Shown one piece after another: positions 13,217 through 25,068 of a DNA stretch of 64,000 nucleotides. Below the pieces are notes generated by a model, which had not been told where the DNA came from, searched no databases, and was given only the letters and a program-made list of their open reading frames with translations. A program made the translations under genes and the position numbers. The stretch's first letter is position 1, and every line of letters starts with the position of its first letter. Source of the DNA: Daphnia pulex (Eukaryota > Arthropoda > Branchiopoda > Diplostraca > Daphniidae); assembly GCF_021134715.1 (NCBI RefSeq), contig NC_060022.1:3353001-3417000 (forward strand), written 5' to 3'.

Positions 13217-16200
13217 TTGATTAATTTAGTAAATTAAACATCATCTCTTTTCCCAAACTCCCTCCATCTTCTCCCGTCCCTGTCCCCCCTCTTAATCCTT
13301 GGACTTGGTTATCTGAAGATCCTGGGTTTTTGAATACTATATCTCGCGCATGTTTTCAAATTAAGATTTATCAAAGCAGTCTTATTTTGCTTTCAAGTCA
13401 AAATTTGTTTTCTTGTTTTTACGTTGCTCGGATTTTTCTGCAAGAAAGTACGGTATAATGGTGCGCAATATTTGTCCTATGTCTGTACTTGGCGTCTTGT
13501 GAACAATCTTCCTCAACTTGTTGCGTCCGAGGATCCCGCCTAGCAATAACAAGGTCCAGTTAACCAAGTCCTTTTCCAGTTCCGTCACACAATCGTAGTT
13601 GTATACAGAAAACGCGATAAAAAGTCGAAATCGTTTGGTTTTCGAATCGTGTGCATCACTATGTAGAAATGATCTATTATTTTACAAGAAAATGGCAAAC
13701 ACATTTCACCTTTCTTTTCATTTCTCCTTCGGTCGAGTTAAAATTGTATTGGCGTTGCAAAACGAAAGTTTTTTTTTTTGTGTTAAGTGGCATCCGTGTG
13801 ATTGAACCCGACACCGACAGAGAAAAAGAAAATCAATTCATCAAGTCGGTAAGATTACGATAATTGAGGTGAAGAAATTAAATTCTGGGACGGTTGCAAA
13901 TTAGGTGCGAGTACGTCATGTGAAATCTGCACTAAGTGTTAACTATTTTCATGCTCTAGATTATGAAAATGGTAATGACTGCTGCGGTCACGTTCAGAAT
14001 AGGAAGATTAATAACTAGGTTTTGGATTTGTTTGTATAGTAATTAAGTTTAACGCGTTTCTCCTACAGAGCTTATGTTTATCCTTTTCCTTCCAGAGCGA
14101 AAAAAGCGTAAATACTTTCAGTGCCGAGAGTATAGCTAGTGGGTATGTGTGTGTGTCTATGTATGTATTGACTTTGCCTAATTAGGAGGTCAAATGTTAT
14201 CGCTCTACTGAACTCTTCATGGATTGTATGACCTCGCCCTGCTAGATTAGATCTTAAAGAAATTTGATATTTTTAATTCCGCAACGGGCGTGAGTCATCT
14301 CTGTTCCGTTCCGCAATTATCTTATTACTTTTTTCGAGTACGCCAAAGACCATGTAGACTGGATTATAAATAGGGATGTGAAAATGTTTGGTTGGGCGAT
14401 CGAAAGTTAGCCTTGGAATAGATAAAAAAAAAAAAGCACACACACACACAGCTACAGAGAAGACTTTTTGAGTCACCTTTTGCTGTGTGACACGATCCCG
14501 ATCTCACGGCGGCTCGCTTTACTCCATATTCTCTCCGTAGAGCTGATGGGCGTGCTGCACGATCTAGAGCACCGGAGCACGTTTTCTCCGAGCGGTGTGG
14601 CTTTTTTGATCCTACCCGCGGCGCGGCACCATCGGCTTGCCTAATGGCATGAAACTCCCTCCCTCACCTCCAATTGCTTGCCCACCTAATAATAGTTGAT
14701 ACAATTTTTTCTTTTCTTTTAACAAAAAGGGAAAACAAAAAAAGGTGGAACTCCCTTTTTGGAACGATTATAGGTTATAAATCCCTTTCAAAGAAAATTC
14801 GATACGCGCTGTCGCTTTGAAAAATGCGTTGACTGTGAATGCAACGTTAAAAAAAAGGATTACGAAATTTGGAACAAGTGAAATACGATTGTATGTTACT
14901 ATTTGATGTGCATCACTAATGTTTCGGCCTTTCATTGGATTAACCCAGTGCCAAAAACCGAATCGTATTACTTTAGTTCTGTACAGATGGAAATATCCTG
15001 CGGTTCTTTTTAGCGTTTTTATCCTGAAATAATGTCAAGATTCTGTGAAAATTGTCCAAGTAAGTTCCCCATCACCTTGTCGTTTGGAGAAAAAATTGCG
15101 ATGTTTGGCGATCGACACAGTATCGGGAATGGTGATAACAAACACACGTTGGTTTGGTTATTGGTTTCACTTTCCCAACCAGCTGACAGGCCTATACTAC
15201 TGGCTCTCCGACTCATTAATTTCGCGTGCTGTTTCTAACATTCGATGATGCAAGCTTCCATCCGACAAGCGTAGTGTACCCAAAATACTTTACTAGACAA
15301 TTTTCAAAATCTTTTAAAAATGAAGTCTAAGAAGAAAATTATTAACAATGTTGTCACCCGATTCCTGCAACATTTTGGCACATTGTTGATAATCGACCGT
15401 GATTTTCGTATGTGTTTTTCTTAGTCTAGTTACTACTTAAACAATTTAAAAAAAAAGTCGAGTGATCTAATTCTACACTATTATGGAAAGTGTAACCTTT
15501 TATGATAGCATCACGCACGGAACTCGTCAACGATTCACTTTCCTCCCCCCCGAAAAAAAAAGTTGTAACGACACGAGCTGATGATTGAGACTTGGATGAA
15601 AGGGGGGAGTAAAAAGAAAAAGGAAAAGCCTCATCACGAGGCTTTAAAACCATTTTTGAACCGCTTGAAATCGTGGCTCCGTGACCGGCCATTTGGCTTC
15701 TTCTATATGGCTTCTTGAAAGAGATTTACTGAAGCGCGTCAAGCGAGATTGAATAAGAAGACAGTGAGGCAGCCACCGGGCGTCCTTGTAAATTTACAAG
15801 CGACAAGCGAATGGACGACCAGGGCGTGTCCCTCGTCTCTTGGTCCGTGTCGAAAGAGCGGCGACGGTTGAAGTTGTTTACCGACGCGTCGCCCGCTGAG
15901 ATGTACGTACACGAGCTTCTCTTTGGAAATTTTTTTGACAAACGAAAAATTGACTTGCGTGAAGTTCTCTGATCCACACGCTACAATAAGATCCGATACG
16001 AGAAAGTGGCAATTGGTTTAATACCGATATGTACTTTCGAAACTGAATCAAAAGATTTCTAGAAGAAAACTACAGCATAAGGGGGATTTAGTAGGCAGCA
16101 GCAGCAGCCGCTCATTTTATTGCTGGTCCTTCTTTTGTTGCTTGGCTTGTTCCTCATTTGTACCGTGACTTGCTTGACGGAATTCTCTTTTTTGGAAGAA

Positions 16201-18256
16201 GAAACAACCTCGCAATGCGCAAACATCACGACTTTTTGCAAAATGATGTCGAATGGATGAAGCTATTCAAATTAATGGCTGTCGACAAGCTCATAAGGCA
16301 TGTCGTTTCGCTATATGGTAAAAATGAAAACGTCTTCATTTCTTTTTTCGTAATGTAGTTAGATCGTTGCCGTTTTGAAGGTCTCTCTCTACATCGCCTC
16401 ATTAATTAAACATAGAGAGCCTTAAAAAAGAAAAAAATCCGGGCAGAAACTCATGCTTGGCGGATCTCCTTTTAAAAATGCGTGAAGCGTACAACCGCAT
16501 GGGAATGATGTAATTAAGAAGCTAAGCAGAGATTCAACTGTTGTTACCTTCTTGCAGCAGCAGAGATTTATGTCATGGTTGTAATCCTCGAGTTATTATA
16601 TGATACGGTACTTTCATGACGACAATCATATTGATCCAGCAGCAGAGGCCATGCTTGACGTACAGGATTGCCCTCCTTTTGACTTGCAATGGAAAACGTG
16701 CCTCGAGGATTGAAACGGCACAAAAGAATGGCTAGCACAACATTCTCGCAGCTTAAAAAGGAGATAAATGAAATGTAAATTTTTCTGAATTTCCTGGTAC
16801 ACTCTTGCTTAAAAGTGATTCTCATCCATTCAGCGAGAGAAAGTCATTTCAAACGTACCGTCTTTTGTTCCTTCCCTTTTACGAATTGATGTTTTCTAGT
16901 CTAGTAGAATACATCAAATAATACGACAGAAATCAAAAGGAAACCAAGTATCGTGGTAATGGAAAATTCTCCGTCACGACCGAGAGAATAGGGACTCATT
17001 TCAAACCAAACAAAGCCCATCGATGATTTACGTTTTATACCAAGTCATTGCCATCGATATAAGTTCATTCATTCAGATTTTTCATGTATAATTTTTTCCC
17101 GAAAAAAAAGAATGAGCAACCGCTTTGTCCTTCACCCCGTGTTGGAAAGTGTAACTAAAACTTTTTTTTTACGTGAGTACGTAGACCTTTTTTAATAAGC
17201 TGCGCTGTGTATGGGTATACGTAATGTGACACAGACCTAGATGTACGGTTCCCATCGTAACACCAGAAGCCAAGTTGTTGAAACAAAGAACTAGTCATTC
17301 CATAAATATTAAGAAAAAAAAAGATTAGTCATCCGTCATCATTACGAACGCTAGCGTCTGACGCTCACACGAAATTTCACTTTTTTTTCCATACTATCGG
17401 TAATTGCGTCTCTATTTTTTTTCCACAAGTGTATATCAATAATTATGCAATGATACGGATTGAGGTTTGAGATTGTAGAGTCAATCAGTCCAACTGAAAT
17501 CATTTCGATGACACGCAATGGGAAACTTTCTATACCTGAAAAGTGAACCCTATATAATAAAGGACGAACCGCGGGACATTTCTTAATTTTTTTTTTAAGT
17601 ATAAATTTTCAATGAAATAAAAAATGTAAGCCCGATATTTTGATAGGGTAATTAACTGGGGTGATTATAAATTTAAAGACTTGTAAACATTCACTCACCC
17701 CCCTCTGGGTAATTTCTTCCTGAGCTGTTTTGAGATACCGTTCAAATGATGGTTCTACATCAAACGTCGTGGGTAGTATTTACTATTAGGAGAACCGATT
17801 CACTTTCTGCTGGCGTCCTTGCTCCAAAAAAAGACGATTCATGGTCTCTCTATAGAGTGAAGCCTCTCCGGAGACGGCACGACGAAACGCCCGTTGATGA
17901 CTTCTCTTTTCGTTAGAGGTCAAACACGCTCACGCTGGCGCAATTGCCAAGACTGTGTGCCATGTGTGCCATGTAGTTCAGCAGAAGAGATGAAAAGATG
18001 GATCAAATTTGAAGAGCGCGATAACCCGAACGTGACTAAAAGGTACAAAGAGGCGGGAGGGGGCTGTTCGTAATAGATTGGTGTTGAGGGGGGACGCCTA
18101 TATCGCATTGATTACCTGTTTACCCTTCGAGGAGACCATCCACCTACCAATTTTTTTTTTATTTCAAAACGCGGAGAGACCGAAATTTCCTTTTGGTCGG
18201 TTTCGTTTTCATTGACTCAAGTCGGCGCACACGCCTGGCAGCAGATGAAAGGCAGG

Positions 18257-18318
18257 AGGCGGAGTCATCCACTAAAACAGTATAAAAAGACGCAGAGGAA
18301 CGATGGAGAGTCATCAGT
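18257..18318 (+). promoter_or_regulatory. cuticle gene 1 core promoter: GGCGGAGT box, TATA, initiator
   Basis: AGGCGGAGTC at 18257-18266, TATAAAAA from 18281, and an arthropod-type initiator TCAGT at 18314-18318, 34 bp before the start codon. The same three elements with near-identical spacing precede three other cuticle genes in the cluster. Confidence 0.8.
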
Positions 18319-18351
18319 TGCATTCAGCTATCGTACAACATCTAAAACAAC

Positions 18352-19179
18352 ATGAAGGTATATAGAGATTCTTGAATAAGAAAAACACAATCAAGTTTCA
18401 TTAATACAATTCATTGTTTTATATCCAAGGTTTTTATCATCGCAGCGTTGATGGTCGTGGTGTCCGGCCAATCTTACAAGCCATCCAGCTATCCGGTAGC
18501 TCCGTACAAGCCCGAGTACCCTGCACCGGGTTACAGACCCAGTTATCCAGCTCCTGCTTACAAGCCATCGTATCCTGAATACAAACCAGAATACAAACCC
18601 TCTTACTCTTCACCAGCTTACCCGGCCTACCCAGCTCAGCAGAACTACGACTACGTAAGATATTCATTAACTCAAGTGAATTTCCAAGCAATTTCCTCAT
18701 TTGTTTTCAATTGCTGACAGCCTCCCATGCCATACAAATTCGAATGGGCAGTGAAGGATGACTACACCTACAACGATTACGCTCATGAGGAGACCAGCGA
18801 TGACAAGGGTTACGTGACTGGCTCTTACCGCACTCTCCTTCCCGATGGTCGCACCCAGATCGTCAACTACAAGGCGGACGACTACACCGGATACGTTGCT
18901 GACGTCAAGTACGAAGGAGAAGCCAAGTATCCCGAATACAAACCTTCGTCTTACAAGCCTTCATACGCTCCAGCTTATCCTTCACCAGCTTATCCATCTC
19001 CATCATCTTATCCATCTCCGGCTTACAACAAGCCCGCCTACCCCGCAGCATACAAACCAGCTTACCCTAAACCATCGTACCCTGCTCCTTCTTCGTACCC
19101 TGCCCCAGCGTACAAGCCCGCCTATCCCCCAGCCAAGTACCCAGCATACCCAGCTCCTAAATACCCAGCCAAGTATTAG
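18352..19179 (+). CDS. cuticle protein with R&R chitin-binding domain (copy 1)
   Basis: Secreted exoskeleton protein, 229 residues, three exons: 18352-18357, 18430-18654, 18721-19179. The first coding exon is only ATG AAG, a common cuticle gene layout. The signal peptide is MKVFIIAALMVVVSGQ. A Pro/Tyr-rich segment follows (YKP, YPAP repeats). Exon 3 encodes the R&R chitin-binding domain: YKFEWAVKDDY, then TGSYRTLLPDGRTQIVNYKA, DDYTGYVADVKYEGEA. The tail is made of YPSPAYP and YKPAYP repeats. It most resembles crustacean pro-resilin-like CPR proteins; assignment to RR-1 or RR-2 is left open. A poly(A) signal AATAAA lies at 19243-19248. It is a tandem paralogue of the gene at 21450. Confidence 0.92.
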
Positions 19180-21449
19180 TAAGATTTTTTATAAAAATGT
19201 GTGAGAATATCTACTTCGACATAGTTGCATTTGTATTTATCAAATAAAAGATCTTCCATTTACTCGGCTGTCAAATTCGATTGATTGACTTTGTCTAAAA
19301 ATTTGACCGTTTTCTATTTTCCATTCCGGAAAACGACAACAACATTTTACAGTTAAAGAAACGAATGACTTTATTTTCACTTTGTTATATGAGCTATATG
19401 GTATTATTTCTCTCATTAATTTCCGAAAATGTTGATACTTATTTTGGTTATAATGTTCAACGCAAGTGAACGGATTCATAAATGTTTCTAACTGGAAATG
19501 CGGAATGTTCCTTTTTCGCCATAGAACTTAGCGGACATAATTAAAATCTTGATGTCATGCTTGAGAGCTAACATTTAATTTCAATTCAATTTCAAAGAAT
19601 TTGACGGGTTCACATTTTTACATCATCTGTTTATTTGAAACTCTGTTGCTGTGTTTCTCAAAGGGTAATTTAACAAGGGGAAATTCTTATTAGGTTCTCG
19701 TCGTTATTTCAAGACATCGTTAGAACTTTAATCATTAAAAATCCTTCGTTTAAAAAATTTAACTTGTCAATCGTTTAATCATACTCATGGCGAAACATAT
19801 TTTCCATGGAAATCCGAATTTTAATTACCTCGTGACTTAAGCAGCACAGTTGCAACGAAAAATATCAATCAATGACTCTTTAACACGAAAATTGTTTTAG
19901 AAAGCCTCGTTTCTGAGATAGAAATGATGCCGTTCTATCGTCATATAACTGATGAAGCCACTACTCATTATCGTCACGCGAAGAAATGATGAATTAAAAT
20001 TTACGACCAAAATAAGTTTTGGCTGCTCCTTTTCTTCCACGCACTGATTCAGACGGAAAGCTCACGCTTGGTCATCACGTAAGAGCCGATCTAAAAAAAA
20101 CAAGGATATTGGATTTTTCGCACACACTCTTTTTCCTATAACTCGCCGTGTCCTGTCGTATACACCAATCACGAAACTGGGCTTTGAAATAGAAACTGTG
20201 GTAAAAATTCACCATTTAATCACGAGAAAATGCCCAGCATTAAAAAAATAAGGTTTACAGGTACTATTACTTTCAACGGCGATTGTCATCCTGCTGCCTC
20301 ATTATTTATGACTGCATGCGTTATATTCAAACCTCCCTCTATTGGCTCCGCGATTTATTCCGGAGTCAACGAAGACGCGTGATGTAACATTTAGGAGGAA
20401 CACCGGCGGAGCAGTCAGCAACCGTGGAAGAATAGTATCGACGTGTCGATTCACTTTCTGGCGAGGCTAACCTTGTTCCAAAAAAAGAGATTCATGGTCC
20501 CCCCTCCATAGAGAACAGAGCAACCAGCGATTGCACGACAACGCCCTGCATCTCTTTTTCCCGTTGGAGAGAGGTCACAAACGAGCTCGGCACGCCAGCA
20601 AGAAAAAGAATAATAAGTTGTGCGTTCACCAACGACGACATTGCTGTGCGCGGTGCTCACTTTTTCTTTCTTTCTTTCTTGCCGGCGCCCGTTCGGTTGG
20701 CGCTATTATGCAATTCCCCTCCCCCCGTTGAGTTTTTATTAGGTGTCATTCACGTGCGGCGTGCACAGCACCGTCGTCGTCCTTTTGATTTTGAGGAATT
20801 GTTCGGCAATTGTTACCGAAACACGGGCGGGCGTGGTTTTTCTATCTTTTTCACCTTGCAAACTCTGGAACAAGAGAAAAGCAAGAGACGACGTCACTAT
20901 GCTAGCTGCTTTACAGACGACCTTTTGCATTTGTTATTGTCTAGAAGTTTAGAGACTGGCTTTATTAACCGATTAACAACAGGTCTGTAAAAACGTGAAC
21001 ATACCAACTGTTGCTTTTAATTAATTTTTAGCCGCAAGTATCAAATTTTAAATCGATTTGATCCTATTTGTACAAAGCCAAAAGTGGAAGAGAAAACAAC
21101 TGATTTGTACGACAGCTGAGAATTAAAAAAAAAAAAAGGGAAATGAAAGAGGGGTGAAGTGTACGTGAAATCGTGGTTACCAGAGAACGTGACCATTACG
21201 TGACTACAGCAGGAGTCTACTGGAACACTAGAAGGGACATGTAGAGAAGGGTAGCGTTGTAGAATAGTCGCTGGGAGGTAAGTGATAGAATTTGCACCGA
21301 TGACCGAGAAAATTGGCGCAGATCACGCCTACTAAAAGATGAAAGGCAAAAGGCGGAGTCTGACCGCACAAACTTGGTATAAAAAGACACCAAATCTACT
21401 GGAACAGCATCAGTTATACGTTCAGCTGCCGTACAACAACTAAAACAAC
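19180..21449. other. spacer between the two tandem R&R cuticle genes
   Basis: Contains the 3'UTR of copy 1 and the upstream region of copy 2. From about 20449 (GATTCACTTTCTGG, then CCAAAAAAAGAGATTCATGG) it repeats in diverged form the block starting near 17797 upstream of copy 1, so the duplicated unit included upstream DNA. No coding gene was recognised in the interval. Confidence 0.5.
21351..21414 (+). promoter_or_regulatory. cuticle gene 2 core promoter: GGCGGAGT box, TATA, initiator
   Basis: AGGCGGAGTC at 21351-21360, TATAAAAA from 21378 and initiator TCAGT at 21410-21414. The flanking GATGAAAGGCA is also shared with the promoter of copy 1. Confidence 0.8.
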
Positions 21450-22269
21450 ATGAAAGTATACACAACATTCTTCTTATTGAAGCCCATCATCAAATGTAAC
21501 TATATGTATTAATTCAAATGTTTTCTAGGTTTTCATTTTTGCCGCTTTGATGGTCGTGGTCTCTGGCCAATCATCTTATAAACCAGCATCCAAGTATCCG
21601 GTCGCTCCATACAAACCCGAGTACCCGTCCAACAAACCTGCATATCCTCCACCTGCCTACAAAACCGAATATCCAGTGTATTCAGCACCAGCTTACAGTA
21701 AGCCAGCCTACCCAGCCCAGCAAAACTACGATTACGTAAGCATATTTCTCCTAATATTTAGTGGATGTCACTGTATAACTAGTTGATCTGTTTTCAATTG
21801 ACAGCCTCCCATGCCATACAAATTCGACTGGGCAGTGAAGGATGACTACACCTACAACGATTACGCTCATGAGGAGACCAGCGATGACAAGGGTTACGTG
21901 ACTGGCTCTTACCGCACTCTCCTTCCCGATGGTCGTACCCAAATCGTCAACTACAAGGCGGACGACTACACCGGATATGTTGCTGACGTCAAGTACGAGG
22001 GAGATGCCAAGTATCCTGAATACAAACCTTCGTCCTACAAGCCTTCATACGCTCCAGCTTATCCTTCACCAGCTTATCCATCTCCATCTTATCCATCTCC
22101 ATCTTATCCGTCTCCGGCTTACAACAAGCCCGCCTACCCCGAGCCAGCTTACCCTAAGCCATCGTACCCTGCTCCTCCAGCATACAAGCCTTCTTCGTAC
22201 CCTGCCCCGGCGTACAAGCCCGCCTATGCCCCAGCCTACCCAGCTCCGAAATACCCAACCAAGTACTAG
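21450..22269 (+). CDS. cuticle protein with R&R chitin-binding domain (copy 2)
   Basis: Secreted exoskeleton protein, 225 residues, exons 21450-21455, 21529-21735, 21805-22269. Signal peptide MKVFIFAALMVVVSGQ. The R&R core is almost identical to copy 1, with WAVKDDYTYNDYAHEETSDD and LLPDGRTQIVNYKADDYTGY; the visible core changes are FDW for FEW and GDA for GEA. The repeat tail differs in the number of YPSPSYPSP units. Exon 2, which codes for the mature N-terminus, is much more diverged than the start of exon 3, which suggests local homogenisation. Probable poly(A) signal AATAAA near 22333. Confidence 0.92.
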
Positions 22270-22470
22270 GAAACTTAATATCAAAGAGAATGCTGTGAAC
22301 AATTTGTCGAAAGAAATTAACTTTATTTCAAAATAAAATATACTTTAGATGTACCGTGATATTTACGATATTTCCTAGTTTACACAAATCACAAGTTCGC
22401 TGGACATCACTAAATGCAAAGCAATTGCAACCACAAGCGAAAGAATTAAAAACAATTTAAAGAGCAAACG

Positions 22471-22774
22471 TCAATACTTTGGCAGGAAATGGAATTTTAC
22501 AAGAAACTTGACGATTGCGGAGATGGATGCTGGTTTATTTTCTGGTGCATGGTAGCCGTAATAAGGTCGGTGTTGATAGAGGGGCTTGTAATAATCTGGA
22601 GAAGCGTATTCCGGATTGTAATCCAGGTGCTGGTGCTGAACGTTGTGTTGTGATTCATTTGGCGCTTGACTTGAAACTATTGCCACCAAGGCAGCGACGA
22701 AGAAGGCCTAATACAGAAATTTTCATTCTCCCTCTTTGATATGTAAAACGTTTTAACTTTTAACACACCTTCAT
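22471..22774 (-). CDS. small secreted His/Tyr-rich cuticle-like protein
   Basis: Two exons, 22774-22769 (ATG AAG) and 22707-22471, giving 80 residues. Signal peptide MKAFFVAALVAIVSSQ, then a short mature part rich in His, Tyr, Asn and Pro (NVQHQHLDYNPEYASPDYY, PLYQHRPYYGYHAPE) and a hydrophobic end, FLVKFHFLPKY. There is no R&R domain. The tiny first exon and the signal peptide type match the neighbouring cuticle genes. A TATATAAAAA box lies on the minus strand at about 22844-22835, but the GGCGGAGT box of its neighbours was not found. Function beyond a likely extracellular or cuticular role is unknown. Confidence 0.7.
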
Positions 22775-24714
22775 GTTGTAGCGATATTGTACGAGAGCTG
22801 AACGGAACTAATATGCATCGTACATATGGGTGGTTTTTATATACGTACTTGGTGCTATATGCTCGTCTAGCTTTCATCACTTGCATTTGTGTGTATGAAA
22901 AATTTCTATTCCCATTCCCCATAACCATTTTCTTTTCCCCCGGGCAAATATCGAATCATTTTCTCCGTGAATTCAAAAAGTTTCGATATCGATTTCATCT
23001 ACTTTATGGTTTCAACAAACCCACTGAAGGGAAACTTGATCATATTTTCTCTACTACTTCTCAGTTTTTAATTTCCGGATGAAGTGTAACGATAGATTTC
23101 TTCTTGATCTTATCGCTGCATAAGCACAAGTTACGCAGTCTAATGGAAAAGGTGTTGTGACTCGAAACAGTTCTTAATTTTATCAAAGACGACGGCGCGA
23201 ATTTGAAATTCCAATTCTTTTTCTTCTGGTTTATTGACTGCAAATCCAAATATTAGAAAGCTTGTCATAGTTCTGCTCGGTTTCTCACTCATCATTTTTT
23301 AGACATCTTTCCTCATCCGCCATCAATCAAATTACAAAATAAATATACCATTCTTATTTTGCAAGATGAACCAGAGTCAATCAAATCAAAGTTAGCTTTT
23401 TCATCACAGTAGGCCTATGTAATAGAAAGTCGGCATCTTCTAATCGATATCTTAAGTATTGCTATTTAGACGATTAGTGTAGTCTGCTTTCATTAAAAAT
23501 ACCTACACCGACCTACACAAGCATGATACAAGTTTCGAAAAAAGAGACTAAGATTTCATAGAAAAGCCATGGTAATAGCTAATAGGTATAACGGTACGAT
23601 CACTATTTTGGACGTGGATGCTCGAAAATAAAATTACGATAATGTTGTCAACTTTGGTGTCGCAGCTCTCCACGCTCTCCACACCATGCTGTTTGGCAGG
23701 TAAAAAATACTCTGAATAAAAATGGAATGACTATGGGAGCTTAAATAGAAGAGTTAAACTTCTTCCAATAACCTGTTAATTCCTGCTAGCATTAGATCTA
23801 TTCCCTTGTCGATGCATGGTAGTTTGTTTGCACTAAATGTAATCTTTTCCTCTGTGCAGATTTGAGGACTGAGCCAGCCATCGTAACTGCAAAGTTTTAC
23901 CATTGACTACAAGGTATATGGTTTTACTTATGCCGGACCTTCAGTCACATGATTTGACTGATGACCTCCTGCCATTAGCAACAATCACAGTATCATCACT
24001 AAGGTAATAATTTTCGTTGCTTTTATTAACAACTTTTCTTTGCTTTTTATTGTTTCTGCAAATAAATTTTGTAACTCATTTTGTTGACATTTTTTTATGT
24101 AGATAAACAGCATCCCGTTTCATCGGAGAAACTTCCAGTGACGGCCAAGTTGATGATCTCTTCAATTCCCCTTTGCCCATGCGAGTGTGGGTGTATTCAC
24201 GAGGACTCCCGTTTACCTGGTGGATTCAACTTTTCTGTGGATGGAGTTCCTGTGGATGCCTGGCTGTATTTCCCAGGCTAAAGGTAGGACAAATTTCGTC
24301 TCTATTTTTCCTTTTGAGGTATTTGATGGCATTGATTATAAATCGTTAGAGTACGGAGTACGATTATTCCTAAGCTAGGCGGTTGACGGGGACCGCGGGA
24401 ACTTGGTTTTCTTTTGGCGTTTTTCTTGACTCAGTCAGGGTTCTTTAAATTGCTCACGTGTAGAACGACTGCAGATTAGGCCTGTTTTTATACCTCACAA
24501 CTTTATCTGTGGGTAAACAATCGGAAAATCAAACAATCAAATTCAGAAATATTTGAAAAAGTGCAACTTTGCAACACAATTTTTTCTACCAAGAGGGTCT
24601 TGCAGCCACACCGGCTCTGGTACGGAAACAAACGTTTATTTGAAACAGTGATAATAATCATCTATATTACACAAATTAATCTTTTTGTTGAATGAAACTT
24701 CGTAGGCCTACTCA
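22775..24714. other. gene-poor spacer inside the cuticle cluster
   Basis: Contains the promoter of the small gene ending at 22471 and, on the plus strand near 23860-24283, good splice-site pairs without a sustained reading frame (see separate entry). Nothing else was recognised. Confidence 0.4.
23860..24283 (+). ncRNA. possible spliced non-coding transcript
   Basis: Segment 23860-23913 is bounded by TCTGTGCAG upstream and AAG|GTATAT downstream. Segment 24103-24283 is bounded by a T-rich ATGTAG acceptor and an AAAG|GTAGGA donor. Another donor, AAG|GTAATA, lies near 24003. No long frame joins the segments. The inference rests only on splice-like signals, so this is weak; it could equally be a 5'UTR or chance. 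Confidence 0.2.
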
Positions 24715-25068
24715 TCAATATTTGACGGAATATGAGTACGGTGTGTATTTGGGTGGGTAATAGGGTTTGTATGATGGCTCAGGATGGTAAGGCTTATAAG
24801 TTGGTTCATTGTACGTCGGTTTGTATACATGATACGCAGCAGGCTTGTAGGATTTGGGAGATGTAAGTTTGTAATTCGGTGCTGGATAACTCGGCTTGTA
24901 GTCATTCAATAATTGGTAAGGAACGTAATCTGTTGGCTTTTGATAAGGTACTTGCCCAGCAACTACGGCCACAACAGAAGCGATGACAAAAATCTAAAAA
25001 TAGAATACCGTATTTAATCAAACTATATGTCTTTTAATAAAATAAATAGAAATGAATACCATATTCAT
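24715..25068 (-). CDS. small secreted Tyr/Pro/Lys-rich cuticle-type protein
   Basis: Exons 25068-25060 (ATG AAT ATG) and 24993-24715 give 95 residues. Signal peptide MNMIFVIASVVAVVAGQ. The mature part is built from loose YKP-type repeats: YKPSYPAPNYKL, YKPAAYHVYKPTYNEPTYKP, YKPYYPPKYTPYSYSVKY. It has no R&R domain but shares the Q-V/T-P-Y-x-K-P mature N-terminus with the gene at 25777, which is divergently transcribed 0.7 kb away. Likely a structural cuticle component by composition, signal peptide and shared promoter; no named family was recognised. Confidence 0.75.

Larger units (their letters stand above)
12755..18351. other. 5.6-kb gene-poor region between clu and the cuticle cluster
   Basis: Begins with the clu 3'UTR. 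Holds the hairpin at 13111-13216, a variant poly(A) signal ATTAAA at 13233-13238, and several homopolymer A/T runs. A segment from about 17797 resembles one near 20449 upstream of the second cuticle gene. The open frames here are short, overlapping on both strands and without family similarity. I see no convincing coding gene or tRNA. Confidence 0.5.

Noticed and set aside
15426-15692. 88-residue minus-strand frame in the 12.7-18.3 kb gap
   Set aside because: Contains homopolymer-derived stretches, no signal peptide, no splice context and no recognised family.
18845-19204. Long +1-frame open frames overlapping the R&R exons (18845-19204, 21929-22336) and an antisense frame at 22066-22302
   Set aside because: They arise from the repetitive TAC/CCA/GCT codon pattern of the cuticle repeats, lack signal peptides or splice support, and are shadows of the real frame.
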